Shown: positions 1 to 5,964, numbered from the stretch's first letter. The stretch is DNA of 6,153 nt from Kiritimatiellia bacterium (GCA_017385345.1 JAFNRY010000022.1:1-6153), one strand, 5' to 3'. Program-made: numbers and translations. The notes: a model not told the origin generated them from the letters alone.

Positions 1-189
1 GGGGACGCCGTGGCGTTCGAGGACGGCTTTCGTGCCGCGATGGACGTCGCTTCCCAGTTCGTCGCGGTGCAGAGCGGCGGATTCCACTTCAACGCCGGCG
101 ACGCCCGCCTCGCGCAGAAGGTGCTTCATGACGAACTCCGCCATCGGGCTTCTGCAAATGTTCCCGTGGCATGTGAATAGTATTTTCAC
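1..189 (-). CDS. Low-molecular-weight protein tyrosine phosphatase, N-terminal part (cut by window edge)
   Basis: Only the first 63 codons are present and the frame is open to base 1. Translation from GTG at 187-189 begins VKILFTCHGNICRSPMAEF, the phosphate-binding loop of the low-molecular-weight phosphotyrosine phosphatase family: C-x5-R-S with nucleophile Cys7, Arg13 and Ser14, plus the second loop cysteine Cys12 common in the family. Members hydrolyse phosphotyrosine in the cytoplasm; bacterial ones often act with tyrosine kinases of polysaccharide export, and some act on phosphoarginine. The general-acid Asp near the C-terminus lies outside the window, so an intact enzyme cannot be confirmed. 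Its start lies 13 nt after the ABM gene stop with no clear Shine-Dalgarno, so it is probably the next gene of the infC operon and translationally coupled. GTG is chosen because the family begins two to five residues before the beta strand that leads to the P-loop. The family call is secure; the substrate is unknown. Confidence 0.9.
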   Translation of the reverse strand, partial: MKILFTCHGNICRSPMAEFVMKHLLREAGVAGVEVESAALHRDELGSDVHRGTKAVLERHGVP

Positions 190-202
190 GGCCGGTACGG
201 GT

Positions 203-478
203 TCAGAAATCGAAGCGTTCGATCTTCATCTCGCCGCATTCGTTCAGCACGCCCACGTTCTTGACGAACGGCGCGGAGGCGGAATGCGCGTCGAGCGCCG
301 CGTCGTCGCGCCACGTTTCGCAGATTATCAGCACTCCGGGGCGGGTCGCGCTCTCGAAAACGTCGTACGCCACGCATCCGTCCTGGACGAGGGAGGCGGC
401 CGTCAGTTCTTTCGCGGCCGCGAGGGCTTCCTGCAGGCGGCCTTCCTTGGATTGGTAGAAGCAGTTGAGTCTGATCAT
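203..478 (-). CDS. Small ABM-domain protein (putative quinol/antibiotic-biosynthesis monooxygenase family)
   Basis: This 91-residue protein fits the single-domain ABM (antibiotic biosynthesis monooxygenase) fold, a dimeric ferredoxin-like alpha/beta barrel of about 90-110 residues. It opens with a beta strand (MIRLNCFYQ), then a helix (residues 11-29), a strand with CVAYDVFES (35-43), and the family hallmark ExW followed by a helix containing xLxxH (ETWRDDAALDAH, 54-65). Relatives include YgiN-type quinol monooxygenases and LsrG-type isomerases, so the reaction cannot be assigned from the fold alone. The start ATG at 476-478 overlaps the pssA stop as ATGA and is preceded by AAGGA (488-492) at a 9-nt spacing, which fixes the start. 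A longer reading of the same frame back to 937 exists but is an arginine-rich shadow of pssA and is not used. Operon position gives no obvious link to phospholipid synthesis. Confidence 0.83.
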   Translation of the reverse strand: MIRLNCFYQSKEGRLQEALAAAKELTAASLVQDGCVAYDVFESATRPGVLIICETWRDDAALDAHSASAPFVKNVGVLNECGEMKIERFDF

Positions 479-1377
479 TGCGACACGTCCTTTTCCGTTT
501 TCTTTTCGTAGTCGTTTTTCGTTTTCGCGAACATGGCGGCCGATACCGGCACCGAGAGGATGTAGAGCGCGCCGATGACGCCGAGCGTGAGCCACAGATT
601 CGCGAAGAGGCACCCGACGAGCAGCAGGCCGCCGGCGACGACCGGCCTCTGCGCGCTTTTGCTTACGTGAACCGCCTTGAGCGAAATCGTAGGCAGGCGC
701 GAAGCCATGAGCATGCCGGTGAACAGCAGCATCGCCATGCCGAAGGCCGGGCTCGAGAAGAATGCGTGCGCCGCCGGGAAGTTCTTCTCCGCCTCGAGGG
801 TGGTCAGCAGCAGGTACGGCGTAAGCAGCATCCAGCAGCCGCCCGGCGCGGGCACTCCTGTGAAGTAGTTCTTCCAGTACGGCAGGGGCGTCTCTTCGAG
901 CATCGTGTTGAACCGCGCGAGGCGGAAACAGTCGCACATGGCGTAGAAGAGCGAGCAGCCGAGCGCCGCCCGTATGACGTACGGACTGTTTTCGAATCCG
1001 GCGTGCGCCGGCCCGCCGGTAAGCCAGTAGTACATGAAAAGCGCCGGCGCCACGCCGAAGTTCACGAAGTCCGCAAGAGAATCGAGTTCAGCCCCGAGTC
1101 TCGAACTCGCCTTCAGCAGCCTGGCGATGCGCCCGTCTATCCCGTCGCATACGCACGCTATCAGAATCGCGATCTGCGCCTCGTGGAAGCGCCCTTCGCT
1201 CGACAGCGAAATCGACGTTATGCCGGCGCACGCGGCGACGGACGTCACGAGATTCGGGACGAGCGCCTTCAGCGGCACGCCGCCGCCTTCGCCGCGCCTC
1301 AGCCGGAATCTCCGCCTGGATTGCGGCCTCGCGCCGCCGCGCCGCCCGCCTTTCATCTTGAATCCGAATCTTTTCAT
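475..1377 (-). CDS. pssA: CDP-diacylglycerol--serine O-phosphatidyltransferase
   Basis: This 300-residue integral membrane protein condenses CDP-diacylglycerol with L-serine to phosphatidylserine and CMP, the first step toward phosphatidylethanolamine. The CDP-alcohol phosphatidyltransferase signature D-x2-DG-x2-AR-x8-G-x3-D-x3-D is complete: Asp78, Asp81, Gly82, Ala85, Arg86, Gly95, Asp99 and Asp103. These acidic residues bind the metal ions and include the catalytic base. Hydrophobic segments around 37-60, 66-77, 105-121, 176-195, 210-226 and 246-284 fit the multi-span fold. The family alone does not prove serine as acceptor, but a psd gene directly upstream makes it the best choice over phosphatidylglycerophosphate synthase. 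The first 35 residues form an Arg/Gly-rich cytoplasmic extension. The ATG at 1375-1377 overlaps the psd stop as ATGA, with AAGG (1382-1385) 4 nt upstream, which favours this start over the internal Met8. Confidence 0.93.
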   Translation of the reverse strand: MKRFGFKMKGGRRGGARPQSRRRFRLRRGEGGGVPLKALVPNLVTSVAACAGITSISLSSEGRFHEAQIAILIACVCDGIDGRIARLLKASSRLGAELDSLADFVNFGVAPALFMYYWLTGGPAHAGFENSPYVIRAALGCSLFYAMCDCFRLARFNTMLEETPLPYWKNYFTGVPAPGGCWMLLTPYLLLTTLEAEKNFPAAHAFFSSPAFGMAMLLFTGMLMASRLPTISLKAVHVSKSAQRPVVAGGLLLVGCLFANLWLTLGVIGALYILSVPVSAAMFAKTKNDYEKKTEKDVSQ

Positions 1378-2129
1378 TCAGCCTTGCGCGCCGGACGCGC
1401 TACAACCGTTTCGCCCGCGACCATGGTCTGCCCCGTGCGCACCGCCGGCTCGACTCCCTCGGGCAGATATATGTCGAGCCGCGAGCCGAAACGGATCAGG
1501 CCGAAACGTTCGGCGCGTTCCATTTTCGCCCCCTCGGACGCCAGCGGCACGATCCGGCGGGCGACAAGCCCCGCGATCTGCGTCACCGCGTACGCGCCGC
1601 CGTCCGCCGTCCGGACAAGCCAGTTGCACCGCTCGTTCTCCTTGGACGCCTTGTCGAGCGACGCATTGAAGAACTTTCCCGCCGCGACGTACTGCAGCTT
1701 TTCGATCGTGCCGGCGGCTGGCATCCTGTTTACGTGCACGTTGAACACGCTCATGAACACGCTTACGCACCAGTATTCGCGCCCTTTGAACTCTTCGAGT
1801 TCGCCGAACGCGTCGGGCATCGGGCGTTTGGCGACCTGGCAGACGCGCCCGTCCGCCGGCGAAAGCATGGCGTCGGGTTCGTTTTCGGGCGGATAGCGCT
1901 CTGGATCCCTGAAGAACAGGAAAACGCCATAGACGAGAAGGCACATGAGACCGGTGGAGAAGCGCAGGCACGGGCAGAACAGCTCGGCGAGAACGGCCAG
2001 CGCCACGCATATCGCGAGCGCCGCGAGCCCGAACTTCACGCCTTCGGGATTGATGTGCGGGAAAAGCGCCGCCCTTACGGAGAAATCGGGCCGCGCTGCC
2101 TCTCCGGAACTGGAAGATGTCGCGTCCAT
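1374..2129 (-). CDS. psd: Phosphatidylserine decarboxylase (pyruvoyl-dependent, short type)
   Basis: This 251-residue enzyme decarboxylates phosphatidylserine to phosphatidylethanolamine at the inner membrane. Two N-terminal hydrophobic segments (about 31-52 and 57-73) anchor it. The family blocks follow in order: FFRDP (72-76), SPADGRV (90-96), FMSVFNVHVNR (125-135), GKFFNASLDKAS (151-162), QIAG..ARRIV (184-194) and ERFGLIRFGSRLDIYLP (207-223). Self-cleavage should occur at Gly215-Ser216, turning Ser216 into the pyruvoyl cofactor and leaving a small alpha chain of 36 residues. Asp93 and His132 match the Asp-His-Ser self-processing triad. The length suits the short bacterial/archaeal subclass rather than the roughly 320-residue E. 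coli type, whose cleavage motif is LGST. The ATG lies 4 nt after the infC stop, and AGGA at 2138-2141, inside the last infC codons, gives an 8-nt spacing, so translation is probably coupled to infC. Its product partner PssA is encoded immediately downstream. Confidence 0.95.
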   Translation of the reverse strand: MDATSSSSGEAARPDFSVRAALFPHINPEGVKFGLAALAICVALAVLAELFCPCLRFSTGLMCLLVYGVFLFFRDPERYPPENEPDAMLSPADGRVCQVAKRPMPDAFGELEEFKGREYWCVSVFMSVFNVHVNRMPAAGTIEKLQYVAAGKFFNASLDKASKENERCNWLVRTADGGAYAVTQIAGLVARRIVPLASEGAKMERAERFGLIRFGSRLDIYLPEGVEPAVRTGQTMVAGETVVARPARKAE

Positions 2130-2133
2130 CGGT

Positions 2134-2703
2134 TCAATCCTGCTGTTTCTGCGGCGGCTGCGCCGCCGCCGCGCGCTGAGGCTTCGGACCGTTCTTGCGC
2201 GGCGGGCCGATGAGCGCGCCGAGCACGCGGCCGAGGGTCTTGGGCGCCTGTTCGACGAAACATTCGTCCTTGAGCGCTTCGAGAACGCGGTTGATCACAT
2301 CTTCGCCCAGCTCGCGGTGCGCGTTTTCGCGCCCGCGGTATTGCAGCGTCAGCTTTACCTTGCAGTTTTCCGAAAGAAATCCGCGTATCTGCTTCAACTT
2401 GTATTCGAAGTCGTTGACGTCGGTGCCGGGATGGAACTTTATCTCCTTCACCTTCTGCGTCTTCTGCGTCTTGCGCGCCTGCTTCGCTTTTATGGACTCT
2501 TCGTATTTGAACTTCCCGTAGTCCATTATCTTGCACACCGGCGGCATCGCGTTCGGCGTTATTTCCACCAGATCGAGGCCTTTCGATTCGGCCAGCCTCT
2601 GGGCGTCCCTCGTGGCCATTACTCCGAGCATGGCGCCGGACGTGTCTATTACGCGTACTTGCGGCACGCGTATCTTGTAGTTTACGCGAGTGAACTGTGC
2701 GAT
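2134..2703 (-). CDS. infC: Translation initiation factor IF-3, read from a non-canonical ATC start
   Basis: IF-3 binds the 30S subunit, keeps 50S off and checks the start-codon/initiator-tRNA pairing. Read from ATC at 2701-2703 the protein has 189 residues and begins (M)AQFTRVNYKIRVPQVRVID, matching the family N-terminus (RVN..IR..EVR.I). The signature core KIMDYGKFKYE is at 58-68. The linker is lysine-rich (72-89), and the C-terminal domain follows with EIKFHPGTDVNDFEYK (87-102) and QYRGRE (121-126). A Pro/Ala/Gln-rich tail closes the protein. The first ordinary start, GTG at 2665-2667, would remove the conserved RVNYKIR and has no Shine-Dalgarno, whereas ATC has GAGGTG at 2708-2713. No ATG, GTG or TTG occurs in frame upstream before the stop at 2743-2745. 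An AUU start in E. coli infC is the basis of IF-3 autoregulation. The gene is followed by psd, not by rpmI-rplT. Confidence 0.95.
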   Translation of the reverse strand: MAQFTRVNYKIRVPQVRVIDTSGAMLGVMATRDAQRLAESKGLDLVEITPNAMPPVCKIMDYGKFKYEESIKAKQARKTQKTQKVKEIKFHPGTDVNDFEYKLKQIRGFLSENCKVKLTLQYRGRENAHRELGEDVINRVLEALKDECFVEQAPKTLGRVLGALIGPPRKNGPKPQRAAAAQPPQKQQD

Positions 2704-2707
2704 AACC

Positions 2708-2713
2708 CACCTC
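2708..2713 (-). promoter_or_regulatory. Shine-Dalgarno that decides the infC ATC start
   Basis: On the minus strand GAGGTG ends 4 nt before ATC (context AAAGAGGTGGGTT-ATC). Its complementarity to the 16S rRNA tail and its spacing suit a start at 2701-2703. No comparable site precedes the downstream GTG at 2665-2667. Confidence 0.75.
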
Positions 2714-2739
2714 TTTCGGATTTGTCCATGTTTGCGCCG

Positions 2740-2769
2740 ATTCTACCACATTCTTTTTCCGCCGCGCAA
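2740..2769 (-). promoter_or_regulatory. Predicted sigma70-type promoter of the infC operon
   Basis: The minus strand shows an extended -10 element, TGG-TAGAAT (TAGAAT at 2740-2745, TG at 2747-2748), which is 5 of 6 to TATAAT. A weak -35, TTGCGC at 2764-2769, sits at an 18-nt spacing. Transcription would start near 2733 and give a leader of about 30 nt to the infC start, too short for a riboswitch or attenuator. Motif prediction only. Confidence 0.55.
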
Positions 2770-2843
2770 GGAAAACATTGCCTCTGTCGCGTAGCCGCAG
2801 TTCGTTGCAACAGTGGACGCTCCTTTGAAGCCCTGGCCGGGAT

Positions 2844-2865
2844 TTTGACGAGCCCGTTCGTCAAA
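2844..2865 (-). repeat. Perfect 8-bp inverted repeat between nrdG and infC
   Basis: TTTGACGA and TCGTCAAA flank a 6-base loop (ACGGGC on the minus strand). It lies 48 bases past the nrdG stop, upstream of the infC promoter, so it could stabilise or end the nrdDG transcript. No U-run follows, so it is not a standard intrinsic terminator. GC-rich imperfect hairpins occur just before it (about 2870-2895). The rest of the 209-base spacer holds the infC promoter and leader. A 76-codon open frame through it looks non-coding. Confidence 0.5.
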
Positions 2866-2912
2866 CGCCGGATGCCGCCGGTGCCGCGGCGCGGACTTGT
2901 TTTGCATTTCAT

Positions 2913-3485
2913 TCAAGCGGGGCTGCTTGAATCGCCGCTCCGCTGCGCGGCCGGTTCCGCCTGGTGCAGATGTATGATGCGCTGGTTGGAGCTGCCCCGG
3001 AAGGCGAGCGACGGATCCTTCAGCGCTTCGATGAAAGGCCCGTCCACGAGGACGTCGGCCAGGAGCAGGATTTCGTCGGTCGCCTCCGTCCTCCAGCGCT
3101 TGTGCGGCGAATTGACTTCCACGCCGAGCGCGTCGCCCGAGGTCGGCAGCAGATCGAGTTCATAGACGCACCCCGTGTAGATCCAGAGCGTTTTCGAGCG
3201 GCCGTAGCGCTCCCTGAAACGGCGCAGCAGCGGCAGGAGGGCGCGCTGGTTTTCCGGTTCCATCGGTTCGCCGCCGAGAAGCGTCAGCCCCGCGATCCAG
3301 CCCGGCGCCAGCGCGTCGAGTATTTCATCCTCCGTTTCGCGCGTGAAGGGCCTGCCGTACGCGAAGTTTTGCGCCTCTTCGTTGAAGCAGCCCTTGCAGC
3401 GGTGCGTGCAGCCAGAAACGAAGAGTGAAACCCTGACCCCTTCCCCGTTGGCGATGTCGCACGTCCTTATGCTGGCGTAGTTCAC
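2913..3485 (-). CDS. nrdG: Anaerobic ribonucleoside-triphosphate reductase activating protein (radical SAM)
   Basis: This 190-residue radical SAM enzyme uses a [4Fe-4S] cluster and S-adenosylmethionine to form the glycyl radical on NrdD. The cluster motif C-x3-C-x2-C is Cys26, Cys30, Cys33 (SGCTHRCKGCFN), followed by the SAM-contacting GGEP at 71-74. The family blocks IANGEGVRVSLFVSGC (11-26), DVLVDGPF (144-151) and RGSSNQRII (163-171) are present. The N-terminus NYASIRTCDIANG is typical, so the GTG at 3483-3485, directly after the nrdD TGA (TGAGTG), is the start. No strong Shine-Dalgarno precedes it, so translation probably depends on ribosomes ending nrdD, giving a balanced supply of activase and reductase. 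Length is slightly above the usual 155-180 because of a Ser/Pro/Ala-rich tail after residue 175. Confidence 0.96.
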   Translation of the reverse strand: MNYASIRTCDIANGEGVRVSLFVSGCTHRCKGCFNEEAQNFAYGRPFTRETEDEILDALAPGWIAGLTLLGGEPMEPENQRALLPLLRRFRERYGRSKTLWIYTGCVYELDLLPTSGDALGVEVNSPHKRWRTEATDEILLLADVLVDGPFIEALKDPSLAFRGSSNQRIIHLHQAEPAAQRSGDSSSPA

Positions 3486-5750
3486 TCAGCTGACGTGCAG
3501 GACGCGCTCTTTTATCTCTTGGGTTCTGCCCTGGTTCCAGAACTGCGAGCCGATGTAGCCGCATGTGCGCCGCGCGACGTTGAGCTTCGCTTCGTCGGTG
3601 TTCCCGCACTTGGGGCACTTCCATATGAGCTTGCCGCTCTCGTCCTTCACGATCTGGATCTCGCCGTCGAAGCCGCACACCTGGCAGTAGTCGCTCTTGG
3701 TGTTCAGTTCGGCGTACATGATGTTGTCGTAGATGTAGCGCATTATCGAGAGGACCGCCGGGATGTTGTCCTGCATGTTCGGCACTTCCACGTAGCTGAT
3801 CGCGCCGCCGGGCGAGAGCTTCTGGAACTTCGCCTCGATTTCGAGCTTCTTGAACGCGTCGATCGGCTCCGTAACGTGGATGTGGTAGGAATTGGTGATG
3901 TAGTTCTTGTCGGTTACGCCCTTGATGATGCCGAAGCGCTTCTGGAGGCACTTGGCGAACTTGTACGTTGTCGATTCGAGCGGAGTTCCGTAGAGCGAGT
4001 AGTCGATGTCTTCCGCCGCCTTCCACTTGGCGGTGAATTCGTTGAGCTTCTGCATGACGGCGAGGCCGAACTTCTCGCCCTCCGGCTCGGTCAGCTTTCT
4101 TCCGGTGACGGAGAAGACGCATTCCCACAGGCCGGCGTAGCCGAGGGAGATGGTGGAGTAGCCGCCGTAGAGCAGCGGATCGATCTTTTCGCCCTTGTCC
4201 AGCCGCGCGAGGGCTCCGTACTGCCACAGGATCGGCGCCGCGTCCGACAGCGTGCCTTTCAGGCGCTCGTGGCGGCAGCGCAGCGCGCGGTGGCACAGCT
4301 CGCACCTCTCTTCCAGGAGTTTCCAGAAACGCTCTTCGTTCCCCTCGGACGACAGCGCGACGTCAACGAGGTTGATCGTGACGACGCCCTGGTTGAAGCG
4401 GCCGTAGTACTTCGGCCTGCCCGGCTCGTAGTTGCCGGCGCGCGCGATGTTGCCGTAGCCGTTCCCGCTGCGGTCCGGCGTCAGGAACGAACGGCATCCC
4501 ATGCACGTGTACGTGTCGCCTTCGCCGGGCTTCTCGCCCTTCGAAAGCTTGTACTCGCGCATCTTCTTCTCCGATATGTAGTCCGGCACCATGCGCTTGG
4601 CCGTGCACTTCGCGGCGAGTTCCGTGAGATACCAGTACGGCGAGTCTTCCCTGATGTTCTGCTCTTCGAGCACGTATATCAGCTTCGGGAACGCCGGCGT
4701 TACATAGACGCCTTTTTCGTTCTTCACCCCGAGTATGCGCTCTTTCAGGACTTCCTCTATGACGAGCGCGAGGTCGTGGCGCTCGGCTTCGCTCTTCGCC
4801 TCGCCCAGATACATGTAAACCGTCACGAACGGCGCCTGCCCGTTCGTCGTCATCAGCGTGACGACCTGGTACTGGATCGTTTGCACGCCTTTCTGGATCT
4901 CCTTGCGCACGCGCTTTTCCACGATCTTCGAGAAGCTTTCCCCGTCCATCTCCACGCCGGAAAGCGCGCATTCTTCGGCCAGTTCCTTGCTTATCGCTTG
5001 GCGCGAGACGTCCACGAACGGCGCCAGGTGCGTAAGCGATATGGACTGCCCGCCGTACTGGTTGGACGCCACCTGCGCTATGATCTGCGTCGCGATGTTG
5101 CACGCCGTCGAGAAGCTCTTCGGCTTCTCGATCATCGTCCCCGAAATCACGGTCCCGTTCTGCAGCATGTCTTCGAGGTTCACGAGATCGCAGTTGTGCA
5201 TGTGCTGCGCGTAGTAGTCCATGTCGTGGAAGTGGATGAGGCCGTCGCGGTGGGCCTGGACGATGTCGGGCGGCAGCAGAAGGCGCGCCGAAACGTCTTT
5301 CGACACCTCCCCCGCCATGTAGTCGCGCTGCACGGAGTTGATGGTCGGGTTCTTGTTGGAGTTCTCCTGCTTCACATCCTCGTTGTTGCACTCGATGAGC
5401 GAAAGAATCTGCTTGTCGGTGGTGTTCGCCTGGCGCAGGAGGGACTGTTTGTAGCGGTATGTGATGTACCTCTTGGCGATTTCGTGCGCGCCCATCTCCA
5501 TGATCTTCGTCTCGACGACGTCCTGGATTTCTTCGACCGTCATTGCGCGGTCGCGCCCGGCGCACACACCCGCGACCTCGTCGGCGATGAGGTTTATGCG
5601 CGCTTCGGAAAGAGCGTCCTTGATATCGACGACCTGGCTCGCCTTGCGGATGGCGTTTCTTATCTTCGATATGTCGAACGGCATTTCTTCGCCGCTGCGC
5701 TTTATTATGTGCATTTGCTTGGTTTTAGCCTTGTCTTTCTTGCTTTCCAC
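3486..5750 (-). CDS. nrdD: Anaerobic (class III) ribonucleoside-triphosphate reductase
   Basis: NrdD reduces ribonucleoside triphosphates to dNTPs without oxygen, using a glycyl radical made by NrdG. With the GTG at 5748-5750 as start it has 754 residues. An ATP-cone allosteric domain occupies about 15-106 (HIIKRSGEEMPFDISKIRNA onward). The ten-stranded barrel holds the active-site loop cysteine Cys419 (CMGCRSFL) and a second conserved cysteine, Cys187 (MHNCDLVNLEDML). The C-terminus has a zinc site, Cys689/Cys692 and Cys712/Cys715, then the radical loop RRTCGYIG with Gly731. Nothing essential is missing. GGGAG (5759-5763) lies 8 nt before this GTG. Alternatives are the GTG at 5754-5756 or the ATG at 5712-5714 (MHIIKRSG), whose Shine-Dalgarno is poorer. 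The frame stays open to an ATG at 5954, but that extension covers the promoter and NrdR boxes and is repeat-derived, so it is rejected. Confidence 0.97.
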   Translation of the reverse strand: MESKKDKAKTKQMHIIKRSGEEMPFDISKIRNAIRKASQVVDIKDALSEARINLIADEVAGVCAGRDRAMTVEEIQDVVETKIMEMGAHEIAKRYITYRYKQSLLRQANTTDKQILSLIECNNEDVKQENSNKNPTINSVQRDYMAGEVSKDVSARLLLPPDIVQAHRDGLIHFHDMDYYAQHMHNCDLVNLEDMLQNGTVISGTMIEKPKSFSTACNIATQIIAQVASNQYGGQSISLTHLAPFVDVSRQAISKELAEECALSGVEMDGESFSKIVEKRVRKEIQKGVQTIQYQVVTLMTTNGQAPFVTVYMYLGEAKSEAERHDLALVIEEVLKERILGVKNEKGVYVTPAFPKLIYVLEEQNIREDSPYWYLTELAAKCTAKRMVPDYISEKKMREYKLSKGEKPGEGDTYTCMGCRSFLTPDRSGNGYGNIARAGNYEPGRPKYYGRFNQGVVTINLVDVALSSEGNEERFWKLLEERCELCHRALRCRHERLKGTLSDAAPILWQYGALARLDKGEKIDPLLYGGYSTISLGYAGLWECVFSVTGRKLTEPEGEKFGLAVMQKLNEFTAKWKAAEDIDYSLYGTPLESTTYKFAKCLQKRFGIIKGVTDKNYITNSYHIHVTEPIDAFKKLEIEAKFQKLSPGGAISYVEVPNMQDNIPAVLSIMRYIYDNIMYAELNTKSDYCQVCGFDGEIQIVKDESGKLIWKCPKCGNTDEAKLNVARRTCGYIGSQFWNQGRTQEIKERVLHVS

Positions 5751-5790
5751 TTCCACATCTCCCTTTCTGCGGCGCTCGTCCGGCCGCACA

Positions 5791-5806
5791 ACACAATATC
5801 TTGTAT
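5791..5806. promoter_or_regulatory. nrdD: NrdR box 1 (proximal to nrdD)
   Basis: ACACAATATCTTGTAT matches the 16-bp NrdR palindrome acaCwAtATaTwGtgt at 14 positions by my count. It falls just downstream of the predicted transcription start, where a bound repressor would block initiation or escape. NrdR is an ATP-cone repressor that senses ATP/dATP and controls ribonucleotide reductase operons; its gene is not in this window. Confidence 0.8.
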
Positions 5807-5818
5807 CTTGCGGCTCAT

Positions 5819-5847
5819 ATCCTACACAAAATATTGTCGCATTGCAA
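5819..5847 (-). promoter_or_regulatory. nrdD: Predicted sigma70-type promoter of nrdDG
   Basis: On the minus strand TTGCAA (5842-5847) and TAGGAT (5819-5824) are separated by exactly 17 nt; each matches the consensus hexamer at 4 of 6 positions. An A8 tract (5852-5859) directly upstream of the -35 could act as an UP element. Transcription would start near 5812 and give a leader of about 60 nt. The overlap with NrdR box 2 supports both predictions. Confidence 0.6.
5824..5839. promoter_or_regulatory. nrdD: NrdR box 2 (within the nrdD promoter)
   Basis: ACACAAAATATTGTCG matches the NrdR consensus at 13 of 16 positions by my count. It lies between the predicted -35 and -10 elements. Its start is 33 bp from that of box 1, about three helical turns, which matches the paired same-face arrangement known for NrdR sites. 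Confidence 0.77.
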
Positions 5848-5892
5848 GTCATTTTTTTTACCACGGGTTCGCCCGCGTTTCCCGTTTTTGCC

Positions 5893-5922
5893 GGCGCAAG
5901 TGGAACAGGCATAAGTGGAACG
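5893..5922 (+). repeat. Two-copy 15-bp tandem repeat
   Basis: GGCGCAAGTGGAACA (5893-5907) is followed without a gap by GGCATAAGTGGAACG (5908-5922), 12 of 15 identical. The second copy runs into the first AACGGGC hairpin. Probably neutral repeat DNA upstream of the nrdD promoter. Confidence 0.75.
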
Positions 5923-5937
5923 GGCGTCCTGCCCGTT
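5919..5937. repeat. AACGGGC-N5-GCCCGTT palindrome, copy 1
   Basis: A perfect 7-bp inverted repeat with loop GTCCT. The same stem recurs with a different loop 46 bp away, so the stem rather than the loop is conserved. It lies about 70 bp upstream of the nrdD -35 element and is not followed by a T-run on either strand, so it is not an obvious terminator. Confidence 0.8.
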
Positions 5938-5964
5938 GATAAAAGGCATGTCAAATCGCTACTA

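Noticed and set aside
478..1896. 472-codon plus-strand open frame opposite pssA and psd
   Set aside because: Arginine-rich, no recognisable motifs, and antisense to two genes with complete family signatures.
2665..2667. GTG as the infC start
   Set aside because: It would delete the conserved RVNYKIR segment and has no Shine-Dalgarno, while the ATC upstream has a good one.
2704..2739. Riboswitch or attenuator in the infC leader
   Set aside because: With the predicted promoter the leader is only about 30 nt, too short for a known riboswitch, and no leader peptide or alternative hairpins are visible.
2682..2912. 76-codon minus-strand frame starting right after the nrdG stop (TGAATG)
   Set aside because: It overlaps the infC promoter, Shine-Dalgarno and start. 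It is basic and repeat-like with no domain, and the start position alone is weak evidence.
1945..3165. 406-codon plus-strand open frame across psd, infC and nrdG
   Set aside because: It crosses three real genes and the infC promoter, and its translation is low-complexity and resembles no family.
3325..4305. 326-codon minus-strand frame overlapping nrdD and nrdG
   Set aside because: An out-of-frame, arginine-rich shadow within genes identified by motif.
3495..5939. 814-codon plus-strand open frame opposite nrdD
   Set aside because: It is an antisense shadow of a confidently identified nrdD with all catalytic motifs. Its translation is rich in R, V, L, A and H with no recognisable domain, as expected when a GC-biased gene is read backwards.
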